Shown: positions 8,676 through 17,941 of the stretch, in pieces
Layout: each line of letters opens with the position of its first letter
How positions within the stretch are numbered: the first letter of the stretch is position 1
NCBI GenBank assembly: GCA_003427395.1
Contig: BFEA01000204.1
Location: forward strand, 186,603-225,630
Direction: 5' to 3'
Length of the DNA: 39,028 nt
Source of the DNA: Chara braunii
Taxonomy: Eukaryota > Streptophyta > Charophyceae > Charales > Characeae
The notes under the pieces: model-generated
Database searches by the model: none
Seen by the model: the letters and a program-made list of their open reading frames with translations, nothing else
Told to the model about the DNA's origin: nothing
Made by a program: the position numbers and the translations under genes

Positions 8676-9529
8676 ATTTGAACGATCAGATAGATGCCCG
8701 GTGTTGAAGACCCTCGTTCTTCAGCGCGGCAGCCCTCGCCCAAGCGGACCCTTCTCGCGAGCTTGCACCGTACATAGCGCGCGCAGTTGTCCCACCGAGC
8801 TCGTTCTACGGTGTTCCACGTGGAGCTAGAGGACGCAACACTCCGCCACACACAAAGCAAAGTAAGAGGTGCTTACACGGCATGTCCTAAACGAATTTCC
8901 ATGTCCGTGTCTCCTCGTCCCAAACTCCCCCTCGTTTTCTTTTCTCTCTTTTTGTTTTTAACCGAAAACAGAACCCAGCGGTTCCTTTTTTCCTTTTTTT
9001 TTTTCCCCTATAAAAGCCCACGAAGCTAGACAAGCGCCAGCGGCAGTAGCAGTCGACCATTGGGTGGCCTGACAATGAGGAGGCTACCTCCCAACGCAAC
9101 CTTCACAAATTTTCCCAGGTTGTTGTAGAGGTGGGATAATAGACAGATGGCAGTCACCGACAGGACTCGGCCACTCGGTTGTCCAGATGAGCCCCTCTTG
9201 AAGACCCCACCCACCCTTCCTCTCATCTTTTTGGCCTGGCGCACCCGCACCCCCACCCCCCTGTCCTACGCTAGTGTTAACCACCCAGGACCATCACCCA
9301 TCACAATCTTGGCTGGGTGACCTGACCAGACAGCGGTGGCAGGCACCAGGGCTAAGCAGAGACCCCTACCTCGTGCTCAGCCCCGGTTGAAGCGCCGTGC
9401 AAGCCCTATTGCACAGGGACTTCGGGAGCTAGGTATGAACATGCTACTACAGGTCTTCATGAGGGTGCACAGTGACTCCCATCTAGCACAGTTGTGTGGT
9501 GATGATAGAGAGCTGGGAATCCTCCATTC
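8676..9529. other. Intergenic, no gene recognised
   Basis: Contains short frames only, T-rich tracts near 8930-9005 and C-rich tracts near 9200-9260. Nothing further can be supported. Confidence 0.4.
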
Positions 9530-9560
<31 letters not shown>

Positions 9561-11240
9561 CACCCCTGTAGTGCTAGTGATGCTGAACGCACCAGACATC
9601 ACTAGCACCCAGAGGGAGGCTCCTGTCTATTGGTGGGGAGCATCACCTGCTGGAAAACGGGTCCAGCGTCCCTTTACAGAATGCTTTGCAGGATAGATGT
9701 AAGTTGGATGAACATTGGATATTAGACCTGCCAGCATTGATTACTCTGGATACCAGAGGATTGACTGCGCAGGTTGCCCTGTGCCTGATTCCTTCTCTAT
9801 TGCTAGCAAGGGTGCCAAGTTCCAGTAGTGTTTTCGGTGGACCAGTATGGTGTATATGGGAGAGAGGAGGCTGATTCTGCTCCCGGGGGGCGACCGGGGC
9901 AGATTATCAGTCCTCCTTAGTCCTTTATACCTCATAACCTGTTCACAGAAAACTCTATTGGAGAGGTTACCCTGTGTCACGACCATACCAGCTCAATTCC
10001 ATCAAGGCATTATTGGGTAAGGGAAAAAGGTCTGGGAATTCGGAGGCGGGGGGAGCGGGATGTTATCAGGGATCACCGTCCAATCATGGAAGATCAAACG
10101 GTATTTTTTCTGCGATGTATCCAACCGGTCGTTGTCTTCCAGGTGCCAGCCATCCCACTGAATCCTCGCTATCCATCCTCCCTGTTCCCCCCCTAGCCAG
10201 TCCATGCAGAATACATGTAGTTGGTAGACAATGTCCGCTCTTTTTGTGAGAGCTATCATTTTTTGCACAGTTTTTTTCCACTGGGCTCTGATTGTTGTTT
10301 CTATCATATCTTTTATCATTTCCATCATCTCTCCATTTTCCACGTGAGCGCCTTCAAGTGCCAGGGTGCATCTGCGACGCCATATGGCCCATAGGACCGC
10401 TTCCCTCCCGGCCTTGAATAGATTGGCCGTGAAAGTCGAGGTTTGAACAGTCCAATGACCAGTTAGCAAAGCTCTCCATTCCCACGGCCAATCGCTGTCT
10501 ACGCCTAGCCGGTTCCAGATCCTGACCCACACCCGCCACATCAGTATAGAGGCCGGGCATTGCAAAAAAAGGTGTTCTATTGTCTCACTAGCCTTACGAG
10601 AAGGGAAACCCTCATTACACGTCAGACACCAAGGGAGGCCAAACCTTTCTGTTCCAGGTGGGTGTGGTCAATGAGCCATGCGTTTGTGGGCAGGCAACGA
10701 TGGGTAATCTGCCATTGAAGTGAGGTAGTTTTAGCCGGTTTGGCCGTTGTCCCTTTGAACCACTTAATAGGTGATAGGGAATTCAATGGGACATTCAGTT
10801 GTCTAGCCCACCGGTCTACTATACGGTCTTTTAGGTTAATTTTGGTCCTGAGCATACGGTAAGAGGCCTTGACCCCTAGTGAATGGAGATAGCGGTATTT
10901 TGGTTTGTCATTCCTCGTCGGTATCTTCCATCTCCACTCAGCTGCATCTACGGGGAAGTCCTGGATTGGTACCTCAGGCATGAAGGCCAACCAGGAGTCC
11001 CCTTGTCGTAGGACCCTTACTCTGTGGATTATTCTGGTTTCAATCCGAAAGGCCTCTTCCCGCACCCCCGGGATCAATCTGTTTTGTTGTGTTCGGTAGA
11101 AAAAATTCACCAACACTTCCCCCGGTCTGTCATCGATTATTTGTCCGTGTGACGTACCAGCTTCTGTACCCAAACGATCTTCTACAGCCCTGAGTTTTTG
11201 CTGTTCCTGCTCTCTCTTCGGGGTACCCCTCCTATTGCTA
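9530..11240 (-). mobile_element. 5'-truncated LINE (non-LTR retrotransposon), 3' part
   Basis: On the minus strand the element ends in a poly-A tail (seen as T at 9530-9555), preceded by a ~450 base 3' UTR and the C-terminal coding region (10002-11173). The 3' UTR carries a hairpin-forming motif, CTGGAAAACGGGTCCAGCG on the plus strand near 9649-9667, also found in the tails at about 25060 and 36290, so these tails are related. The 5' side lacks endonuclease and RT core motifs, as expected for truncated LINE copies. The exact 5' end and target-site duplication were not found. Confidence 0.75.
10002..11173 (-). pseudogene. LINE ORF2 C-terminal region with zf-RVT zinc finger, frameshifted
   Basis: Two minus-strand frames (10622-11173 and 10002-10621) are joined by a one-base frameshift near 10635. 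The first contains the pre-finger region (LQWQITHRCLPTNAWLI), matching the W...lptn...L pattern that precedes zf-RVT in plant L1-type LINEs. Just after the shift comes CLTC, then ETIEHLFLQC and a Trp, which is the C-x2-C...H-x4-C zinc motif of zf-RVT. The C-terminus is Trp/Arg-rich (LWAIWRRRC), ends in a proline run and stops at 10002. The frameshift and missing RT domain make this copy inactive. The zf-RVT call is confident. Confidence 0.75.
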
Positions 11241-11245
11241 TCACC

Positions 11246-11437
11246 TTAATGCACAGAATTGCAGGCCACCGAGGCCTTCTCGGCGATCCATGTGTGTGAC
11301 CCGCAAGGGTATGTTTGCTTGTGAAGGCCCATAGGGCCGGTACTTACCTGTGTCCGTGACATTGAGGGTTGCAGCGGGGAAAACACTCGAGTGGCAGGAA
11401 TAGGCCTGCGACACTTAGAGCAGCATGTGATACGCAA
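11246..11437 (-). other. Short Cys-containing open frame upstream of the LINE fragment
   Basis: The frame begins at the edge of the retrotransposon LTR and ends at TAA 11246-11248, in the same phase as the LINE frame that follows. It contains CCSKC and two further Cys but no recognised domain. It could be more LINE coding sequence cut off by the LTR element. Confidence 0.3.
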
Positions 11438-13724
11438 ACCTCACGCCCCCTCGCGGCTTCCCGTACGGGGTCGCCGATCAGAGTTCTAGGAGGGGCGTGG
11501 CCAAGGATTTTTGGCCGTAAGGGTTGAGTCTCCCGGACGGAACGGGAGGCCCTCGTTTCGTGCCAGAGGTTTTCCCCGAAGTCGAACTGTCGTCGCGGAG
11601 TCCCGTGGGGGTCGGATCACTCCGAAACGATAAAATCAAAAAGGGTTCCGCAAAAATGAACTGCCGTCATGCATCGGGACAGAAAAAGGCATCAAGGGGG
11701 GGGAGGGGAGGGGGGCCATGGCAGAGGAGGACAAAACTTCGGCCGTCAGGGGTTTGGGGGACAAGTGGCGGGTTCGAAGCTTTCAGGCCTTATCATCGGC
11801 CTCACAAAGTGGTCGAACCCTCTGGTCTTTGCTGTGGAGGTGGTTGGTTCGAGGCCTTCAAGCCTCGGCGTCGGACTCACAGAGTCCGCACGAAAGTTTA
11901 CGGGAGGGTACAGCGGCGGGAGGACTCGCCGGCATCTGAATTCGAAATTGCGCGGGCAGCGCCCCCTCACTACGGGAAAGCTCGGGGAAACGTGTCGCTC
12001 CCTCGTAACCCAGGACCAGCCGTCGCCAAGAACATGAGTCCCCCTGGCGACACCAGCGACAATCAAACTGCGGCCGCCACGCGGCGTGAGCGGCCGACCA
12101 GGGCAACACCGTTAAACCCGTGTAAGGCAATATTAGAGTCGGGGAATCAAAACGATCAATCAGGACAAACCCGTTCCCCCTTATATCACACGCCCGAGGC
12201 GGGTCTTGCCAACACACTTGCTCCGTCTGCCTCAGCGCGCGCCGTACGTCCGCATCGCAGTAGACGCTGTCGTCATCTATGATGGGGAAGGTCGGTGGCG
12301 AGATGGGACGGTCGAAGGTACGCGATGAGCACGGGCAAGATCCCGCGTTCCTGGTCATCCGAACCAGCACCGAATCCATACAACAATCGACGCAATTCTT
12401 CTCTCTCAAAAGTGGGTGCGTCGAGGGAAGATGATGAACTTTAAGCTTTCTCCCCTTGCGGGNNNNNNNNNNNNNNNNNNNNNNNNNNNNNNNNNNNNNN
12501 NNNNNNNNNNNNNNNNNNNNNNNNNNNNNNNNNNNNNNNNNNNNNNNNNNNNNNNNNNNNNNNNNNNNNNNNNNNNNNNNNNNNNNNNNNNNNNNNNNNN
12601 NNNNNNNNNNNNNNNNNNNNNNNNNNNNNNNNNNNNNNNNNNNNNNNNNNNNNNNNNNNNNNNNNNNNNNNNNNNNNNNNNNNNNNNNNNNNNNNNNNNN
12701 NNNNNNNNNNNNNNNNNNNNNNNNNNNNNNNNNNNNNNNNNNNNNNNNNNNNNNNNNNNNNNNNNNNNNNNNNNNNNNNNNNNNNNNNNNNNNNNNNNNN
12801 NNNNNNNNNNNNNNNNNNNNNNNNNNNNNNNNAAAAGCGAGTCCTTCTTGTACACAAAAATTTCAATTAGTTGCCGCCCCCAGGCGCAGCCTTCAAAACT
12901 CCCCAAGACCACCGACCACCATAGCCATAAGGCCCTGCTGCAGCCGGCGTCCAATCCCCACCACTGCTCAGTCCCTCCGACTGCTTCGCCTCGAGACTAT
13001 CGCGGTCCACCCCACGTCGTCACTCCGCCCGTCCTTGGGCTCGTCGAGCCTGTTCGGCGCCGCGGACTCTCGCGCATAGCTCGCGCAGCATTGCAGCCGA
13101 GATCAAATAGGAGGAGAGGAGAGGGTTGCACGAATTTATAGCGCGGGAGGCGGCGGGTTGTCAGCGCAAGGTGTGGGCAGCGCAGGCTGTAGATGAGCAG
13201 GACAGGAGGAAGGTGGGGAGTTAGAGGGTTCGACCCGCGGGATGGCATGGTCCTACGTGATTGGGGTGTCCCTTCAAGTGGCGCGAGGTTTCCCGCTCTC
13301 CACATTGATCCGAGCATCCCAACTATGCGGCCAATCACTTCGCGGGGTAAGGATCGAGCTGGGCGGAGGGGAAGACGAAGAGTCCGGCATGGGGAAAATG
13401 CGGGCAGCAAGAAGGGAAGATGGCGCAGGGATGCAAAGCAAGAAACGGGGATGCGAGACACGCGAAGAAATCGGAGCTTAGGCGTGCGCGCCCAAAAATT
13501 CAAAAAGTCCCAACCGCCCCCGTTTCTTGGTTTTCATACCACGGCCGCTATTCGCCCGCGCAGGAGTTATTAACCAAACAAAATGAAAAAGCCGTTTCGA
13601 AAAGAAAACGAAAAACAAAAAGAAAGAAAAACCCTTGTTTGTCTGCGTCCGCGCCTCGGGGCTTCCAATGGATTTTTCCTTAGGGATACGGGAAGCCGCG
13701 CGGTACGGGTCTGAGCTTATCACA
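11438..13724 (-). repeat. 3' LTR (contains N run 12463-12832)
   Basis: Direct copy of 21645-24531. On the minus strand it starts TGTGATAAGC and ends ...GAGGT. It holds a 370 base N run flanked by the same bases as the gap in the other LTR. A TATA-like box lies at 13133-13140. A ~168 codon minus-strand frame (12997-13503) also occurs in the other LTR, but two LTRs are always alike, so this is no evidence of coding. Confidence 0.9.
13133..13140 (-). promoter_or_regulatory. TATA-like box in 3' LTR
   Basis: TATAAATT on the minus strand in a GC-rich setting, about 590 bases from the LTR start. The same box is kept at 23952-23959 in the 5' LTR. It is a plausible LTR promoter (U3/R boundary just downstream), by position and consensus only. 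Confidence 0.5.
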
Positions 13725-13754
13725 TGTGTGATACGCAGGGGGTTCCGAAAAATT

Positions 13755-13772
13755 AGCAGTCTCCCGACTGCT
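13755..13772 (-). other. Small perfect hairpin next to 3' LTR
   Basis: AGCAGTC (13755-13761) and GACTGCT (13766-13772) form a 7-bp stem with a 4-base loop, about 30 bases outside the LTR edge and inside the element. Confidence 0.6.
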
Positions 13773-13788
13773 GAGGCCATCATGTCTT

Positions 13789-13832
13789 AGATGATCGGGC
13801 GGCCTCTTCATCGTCAGCTGGCCCGATCATCT
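13789..13832 (-). other. Structured hairpin 1 in retrotransposon 3' untranslated region
   Basis: A perfect 12-bp stem (13789-13800 with 13821-13832) encloses a 20-base loop. A second hairpin at 13890-13929 has the same loop apart from one base but different stem pairs. The loop contains the palindrome CAGCTG, able to form a loop-loop kissing contact. Confidence 0.75.
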
Positions 13833-13889
13833 TCCTAATCTACGTAGATGCATCTTGCATCCTCCATCGCCTCCTCCCATAGTATACAC

Positions 13890-13929
13890 CCGATCGGGCG
13901 GCCCCTTCATCGTCAGCTGGCCCGATCGG
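13890..13929 (-). other. Structured hairpin 2 in retrotransposon 3' untranslated region
   Basis: A perfect 10-bp stem (CCGATCGGGC 13890-13899 with 13920-13929) around the same 20-base loop as hairpin 1. Compared with hairpin 1, the two outer pairs A-T and T-A are both replaced by C-G, keeping pairing. It lies between the last ORF and the 3' LTR. Confidence 0.75.
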
Positions 13930-14104
13930 TAAAAAGTTTTTTTTTTTTTATATATACAGCGCGTCTCGACGCACGAACTTCGGTCATAGGAGAAGAGGAT
14001 GATGGAGAGAAGGAGAAGGAGAGAAGCGGGGAGAGGTAGACGAGGGTGTCAGATATGGCTCCCAGGCTGGATCAGGGCGCGGCGCCCCCGCGATGGCCTC
14101 GAGC

Positions 14105-14524
14105 CTAATGGTGGCGGGCTCCACCATGAAGTCCACCTCTATCGAATGGATCGTCCGGCTCGGAGGAACTACTAATGTCAATGACCGGGGCACCCCGGGG
14201 TGGCTGGCGGGAACGGAGAGGTCCAGTGAGGACAGGGGGTCTGGATATGGGATCCGGAAATCCCATTCGTCTTCCTCCTCCGGCTGCTGCTGNTGATGAT
14301 GGCCCGACTCCATCAAGATTGAGATCGGGCACACGCGGAAAGGGCGGCGATGGCACCACTATCTCCTTAACGAACGTCGCCGCACGCGCAGGCTGAATCA
14401 CTTCCTCGCCGCCGCCGATCCTGCTACCTTGCACTCCTGGCGACGGGTGGCGTCTCTTCCTCTTCGGCGTCTTCTTAGGGGCCTTTTGTGGCGCTGGTCG
14501 AGGATACGACGAGGGAGGCCGCAA
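14105..14524 (-). CDS. Additional retrotransposon ORF, C-terminal part (shifted frame): basic patch and SUMO-interaction-like motif
   Basis: This minus-strand frame continues the 14398-15027 ORF after an apparent frameshift near 14520. It opens with a Pro/Lys/Arg-rich patch (PKKTPKRKRRHPSP, about 14442-14483) of the kind that acts as a nuclear localisation signal, then Pro-rich text with DLNLD. VIDISSSSEPDD (about 14148-14189) fits the SUMO-interacting pattern of a short hydrophobic core followed by serines and acidic residues. An ambiguous base lies at 14293. A different frame (13984-14334, containing EEEDEWDFRIPYPDP) covers the same DNA and also looks protein-like, so which frame is real is uncertain. 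No homologue recognised. Confidence 0.4.
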   Translation of the reverse strand: MRPPSSYPRPAPQKAPKKTPKRKRRHPSPGVQGSRIGGGEEVIQPARAATFVKEIVVPSPPFPRVPDLNLDGVGPSSXAAAGGGRRMGFPDPISRPPVLTGPLRSRQPPRGAPVIDISSSSEPDDPFDRGGLHGGARHH

Positions 14525-15027
14525 CGGCCTTTACCCGGGAAGTCCTCCAACCTCTCCGCCCGCTGCGCAATGAAATCCGGGATGATGACCACGTTGTACG
14601 TCCTCTGTGGGGCCGTCGCCGTCCGCAATCGTGGTTGGATCTCCTCCTCCTCGCTCGCGATCACTTGCGCAATGGAGAGGAGCTCAAGGTGTATGAGCTC
14701 CAGCAATCCCGGATCGATCATCTGGAGCTGGGCGAAGGGGTACAACGCCACCGTCCCTTCCTTCTCCGCTGGCTTGGGCCGTGTGATGACGTAGTAGACG
14801 ACGAAGTGCTCCCCGATGCAGTGGTCTTCGTGATCCACGAAGAACTGGAACATCCTCAGCGCCACCGACTTGTACAACGCACGGTGCAACTCCCACATGT
14901 CTTCGTCAGCGAAGGGCAGCGGCTCCACGTCAGTTAGCTCCACCAAATATTCCGAGAACTCGCGCATGGGATATGGGCCCTCCGTGAGCTGGTAGGGGAG
15001 AGTGGTGTAGGAGAAGAAGGGAGGCAT
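14398..15027 (-). CDS. Additional retrotransposon ORF B, unknown function
   Basis: A 209-residue frame that starts with ATG directly after the TAA of the previous ORF, in the same phase. The protein has a globular-looking acidic/aromatic part (EDMWELHRALYKSV, FQFFVDHEDHC, FVVYYVITRPKP) and an Arg-rich end that is probably an artefact of a frameshift near 14520. It lies between integrase and the 3' LTR, the place of env-like or other accessory genes in plant Ty3/gypsy elements. No membrane helix is seen, so it is not env-like. Function unknown. Confidence 0.6.
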   Translation of the reverse strand: MPPFFSYTTLPYQLTEGPYPMREFSEYLVELTDVEPLPFADEDMWELHRALYKSVALRMFQFFVDHEDHCIGEHFVVYYVITRPKPAEKEGTVALYPFAQLQMIDPGLLELIHLELLSIAQVIASEEEEIQPRLRTATAPQRTYNVVIIPDFIAQRAERLEDFPGKGRCGLPRRILDQRHKRPLRRRRRGRDATRRQECKVAGSAAARK

Positions 15028-15576
15028 TTAGTACGGGACAGGGGGAATAGCTTGGAAGTTGAGAGGAGCAGCGGGAGGGAGAAGCGCGGGGAGCTGCGGC
15101 ACCAACGCAATCGGTTCGTCCTCTGCCCTACGCAGCAGCACTTCGTGGGCTGTGAATCGGTGTCCCCCCCGTCCTTGCAATCTGGCCACTGATCTGGCCG
15201 CTTCCACCGCGTATTCGCGCACAAAGCTGCGCGTCGGCTCCCGATTCGGCTGCGGTAGGATCGTCAAGTCTCCGATGAAGGTGGCAACGCTGTGCACGAA
15301 GTTGGGTGCCACCTGGAGCGCGCGGAACTCAATGAATATTCGGGTCGTCTCCCGGCCAGGCAACTGTGTCACGTCCACGTACACCCCCGCATATGTCAGC
15401 TGATCGCAAAGCAACAAGTACGCCGCCAAATCAGCAACCCCGGGCGCTGGCACGTTCACCTGCTGGATGTCGTACCGCAACTGCCTTTCCTCGTTGAACC
15501 AATGCCGCAACAAGCGATCTGCAAGCGGCGTCTGGAAGTGCTCGAGGGGCTCATGCTCCGGCTGGCGATGGTTCAT
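15028..15576 (-). CDS. Additional retrotransposon ORF A, unknown function
   Basis: The frame starts at MNHRQPEHEP (15576), overlaps the integrase end by 26 bases in another phase, and runs 182 codons to TAA (15028-15030). The predicted protein is soluble, with segments such as DRLLRHWFNEERQLRYDIQQ, TRIFIEFRALQVAPNFV and EYAVEAARSVARL, and a proline-rich end. The overlap with integrase and the adjacent ATG of ORF B suggest coordinated expression from one RNA. No domain is recognised and no membrane helix is visible. The open frame, when pol is full of lesions, argues that it was coding until recently. Confidence 0.6.
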   Translation of the reverse strand: MNHRQPEHEPLEHFQTPLADRLLRHWFNEERQLRYDIQQVNVPAPGVADLAAYLLLCDQLTYAGVYVDVTQLPGRETTRIFIEFRALQVAPNFVHSVATFIGDLTILPQPNREPTRSFVREYAVEAARSVARLQGRGGHRFTAHEVLLRRAEDEPIALVPQLPALLPPAAPLNFQAIPPVPY

Positions 15577-17296
15577 CCTGCTCCCTGAAACTCTCAGCAC
15601 CAATGGACGAGGCAGATCGGGAAGAGGAGGAGGATGAAGAAGGACAGGGTGTGGGGGTCCGTAGGGGACCTAGCGATGGCTGGAAGAGCCGGAGTGCGGC
15701 AGCGTGCCGTGTCAGCGGTCGGGCCTGGGAGTTGTGACGGGGAATCAGCTTCACGGAGTGCTGTCCCTGTGCGCCAACTTCCGTGACCTCGTAAATGCCT
15801 GTGTAGCATGGGTGGATCTTGGAGGAGCGCGCAGATTTCCATACCTGCACCAAGTCCCCAACTTTGTAGCGGGGCAGTGGTCCCGCCGACGCGTGTCGAT
15901 TCTCGTAGTCATGGATCTGCCGTTGATGTGTCCGATCTACGACCTGCTGTCGACGGCGAGCTAACGGGGGATAGGCCCTAGCCATTAAGTCCACGTAGTG
16001 GCGGGCCTTGTCTCGATTCTGGGCCCGTGTTGCTCTAACTTTCGTACCTACTAAGGGGGACAATTGCACCCGAGGGACACTATTGGTTCTAAGTTGAAAG
16101 GGGGACACCCCGGTACTACCGTGTGGGGTAGCCTGATAAACGGCCAAAATGTGGTTGATAATGACCGGCCAGGGTCGGGTGTCTCCCGCAGTGATATTCC
16201 GTCTAAGGGCCGTCTTAATCAGTCGGGTGGCATTCTCTACCAGGCCATTGGCTTGAGGCCAATGCCCCGGCGAGTAGATAATCTTAACGTCCGCCCTGAC
16301 TAGGTGACGTTCTAGTTCGCCTTGAAATTCCGACCCATTGTCCATGTGTACCTCTTCTACGTCTAGATGCATGCACAAAAATCGATTTACGTACCAGGCT
16401 ACTTCCTGCGAATTCCGACTGGTCATAGAGTACGCCTCGATCCATTTTGAAAAATGATCGACGGCCACTAAAAGAACATTGAGTTCTCCTTGATCGACGG
16501 GACCTCTCGGAACGTTGATATCCGTCGTATCGATGCTAACCCTCTGAAAGGGGCGCTCTACACGAGTGGGCACCATCGTCCGAGGCATCTGTACCGGCGC
16601 CTTGTCCGCCGCGCAGGCCGGACAATTTTGAACGATGTATTTCACATCTTCTCGGATTCCCGACCAGTACCATTCGTTCTTTTCTATGGCTTTTTCCGTG
16701 TACTTGACCGTGAAATGGACCGCATCCTCTTCATGAGCGGCTCGTGTCCAATCGAACCTAGCGAGAGGGTGTGGAACCGTCAACCAGCTAGACCCTCCGT
16801 CATCATCGACTTTTCGTTTTTGTAACGTCGGTCCCTGCCAACGATAGTCCTGCGCCCGCTCTGTGACTCTCCGCCTCTCAGCTTTAGTAAGTTCTGACAG
16901 CGAGTCGCCTGACAGCCTCCGTAGCAACAGAAGGTCCGTCCAGGCTTCTGCCCGGTGGGCACTTGGCACAAATCCGTCGGTTGTTCTGGCGTCCAGATAC
17001 CGCTTCTCGGTAGGGACTTGGTCCATTCTACAGTTGGGACAGACCCACGTCTTTTCACTTCGATACCTAACGCACTGTCCGCGAGATTTGACCGTATGAC
17101 ACTGACTACACTGTACCCATAAAAGAAAACTGGGCCCTACCGGATGTGACCCTTTTTGGTCCGGGATCATAGGTAAGGTACAAAAGAAACAGGGACTTAG
17201 ATGTGTTTCAGAGGACGAGTTGGGGCTAGACGAGGGAGTGAGGGAGTTGGATGAGGGTAGAGAGATAGCGTCGGCCATTTTCGATGAAACCTCCAT
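15551..17296 (-). CDS. Integrase with N-terminal PHD/CW-like cysteine-rich finger
   Basis: An intact 581-residue frame. A Ser-rich leader is followed by a cysteine-rich module with C36, C39, W60, C63, C66, C75, W84, C86 and C89 (CFFC ... WVQCSQC ... GQC ... WVCPNC), resembling PHD or CW chromatin-reading fingers, though the usual PHD histidine is not in its normal place. The integrase zinc-binding domain follows (H188, H194, C225, C228). Then comes the catalytic core with D256 (SIDTTD), D319 (MDNGSEF) and E354 (GLVEN), a DD35E spacing. The C-terminus holds an SH3-like DNA-binding part (YKVGDLVQVWK) and a Ser-rich tail. It inserts element cDNA into the genome. The extra finger might guide integration to chromatin marks (inference). 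The start at 17296 is the first ATG, 8 bases beyond the preceding RNase H stop. Confidence 0.9.
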   Translation of the reverse strand: MEVSSKMADAISLPSSNSLTPSSSPNSSSETHLSPCFFCTLPMIPDQKGSHPVGPSFLLWVQCSQCHTVKSRGQCVRYRSEKTWVCPNCRMDQVPTEKRYLDARTTDGFVPSAHRAEAWTDLLLLRRLSGDSLSELTKAERRRVTERAQDYRWQGPTLQKRKVDDDGGSSWLTVPHPLARFDWTRAAHEEDAVHFTVKYTEKAIEKNEWYWSGIREDVKYIVQNCPACAADKAPVQMPRTMVPTRVERPFQRVSIDTTDINVPRGPVDQGELNVLLVAVDHFSKWIEAYSMTSRNSQEVAWYVNRFLCMHLDVEEVHMDNGSEFQGELERHLVRADVKIIYSPGHWPQANGLVENATRLIKTALRRNITAGDTRPWPVIINHILAVYQATPHGSTGVSPFQLRTNSVPRVQLSPLVGTKVRATRAQNRDKARHYVDLMARAYPPLARRRQQVVDRTHQRQIHDYENRHASAGPLPRYKVGDLVQVWKSARSSKIHPCYTGIYEVTEVGAQGQHSVKLIPRHNSQARPLTRHAAALRLFQPSLGPLRTPTPCPSSSSSSSRSASSIGAESFREQDEPSPAGA

Positions 17297-17303
17297 TCCG
17301 GAC

Positions 17304-17941
17304 TTAGGCGTCGTCCTTACCCAGCATGTGTAGCTCCCCGTAGTGAGGTTTCGTCGCCTCGACTTCTGGCCTCCATGGAATGAGTCGCTCGTTGGTGGGA
17401 CACATGTTGGGCGGCAGAAGGCGCGTTAATCCATCGGCGTTACCATGTTGCCGCGTGGCACGGTGGCGGATGTCGAAGTCATAGTCTTGCAGACACACCG
17501 CCCACCTGCCCAGCGTCCCCGTGTAGTCCGTGTTGTTGCGTAGGGACAGCAGCGGCTGATGATCCGTTACCAGCACGAATTTCTGGCCGTACAGATACGG
17601 TCGGAAGTGCTGAATCCCCCACACCACCGCCAGGCACTCGCCTTTGCATGCTTCGTAATTAGCCTGCGCCTGCCTCAGCGTCTTGGACGCATACTCAATA
17701 ACGTGCTCCCTCTGTCCTTGCCGTGCTGAGTCAGCACCGCCGATATCGCCTGAGGCTGCCAGTCTGTGTACAGTGCGAACGGTCTTGTCGGGTCGGGGCG
17801 CGCCAACACAGGAGCAGATGTCAGAGCCTCCTTCAACGCCTGAAACGCCGCTTCGCATTCCGGCGTCCAGATCAGTTGTTCCTCTTTCTTCAGCAGGTTC
17901 GTGAGGGGCTTCGCTATGCCGGTGAACCCCTTGATGAAGCG
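17304..17941 (-). pseudogene. Pol: RT connection and RNase H domain, frameshifted
   Basis: After the TGA at 17942-17944 the same phase continues with RFIKGFTGIAKPL and PFALYTDWQPQAISAVLTQ, where the second motif is the usual TDAS..AIGAVL of RNase H. A frameshift near 17715 follows, and the reading continues as EYASKTLRQAQANYEACKGE (second acidic residue) and LVTDHQPLLSL (third), then RHRATRQHGNADGLTRL, to a stop at 17304. The domain degrades the RNA strand during reverse transcription. The first Asp is present, with DW in place of the usual DAS. The break makes this copy defective. Confidence 0.8.

Noticed and set aside
11524-12282. 252-codon plus-strand frame in the 3' LTR, also partly in the 5' LTR
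   Set aside because: It is antisense to the element. Its presence in both LTRs only reflects their common origin, and no domain is seen.
12997-13503. Minus-strand 168-codon frame within the LTR
   Set aside because: GC-rich DNA gives long frames by chance. The two copies differ by many substitutions without a conserved domain.
13805-13820. CTGACGATGAAG in the twin hairpin loops (minus strand)
   Set aside because: It looks like box plus GAA, but there is no helix II between them, so it is not a hammerhead.
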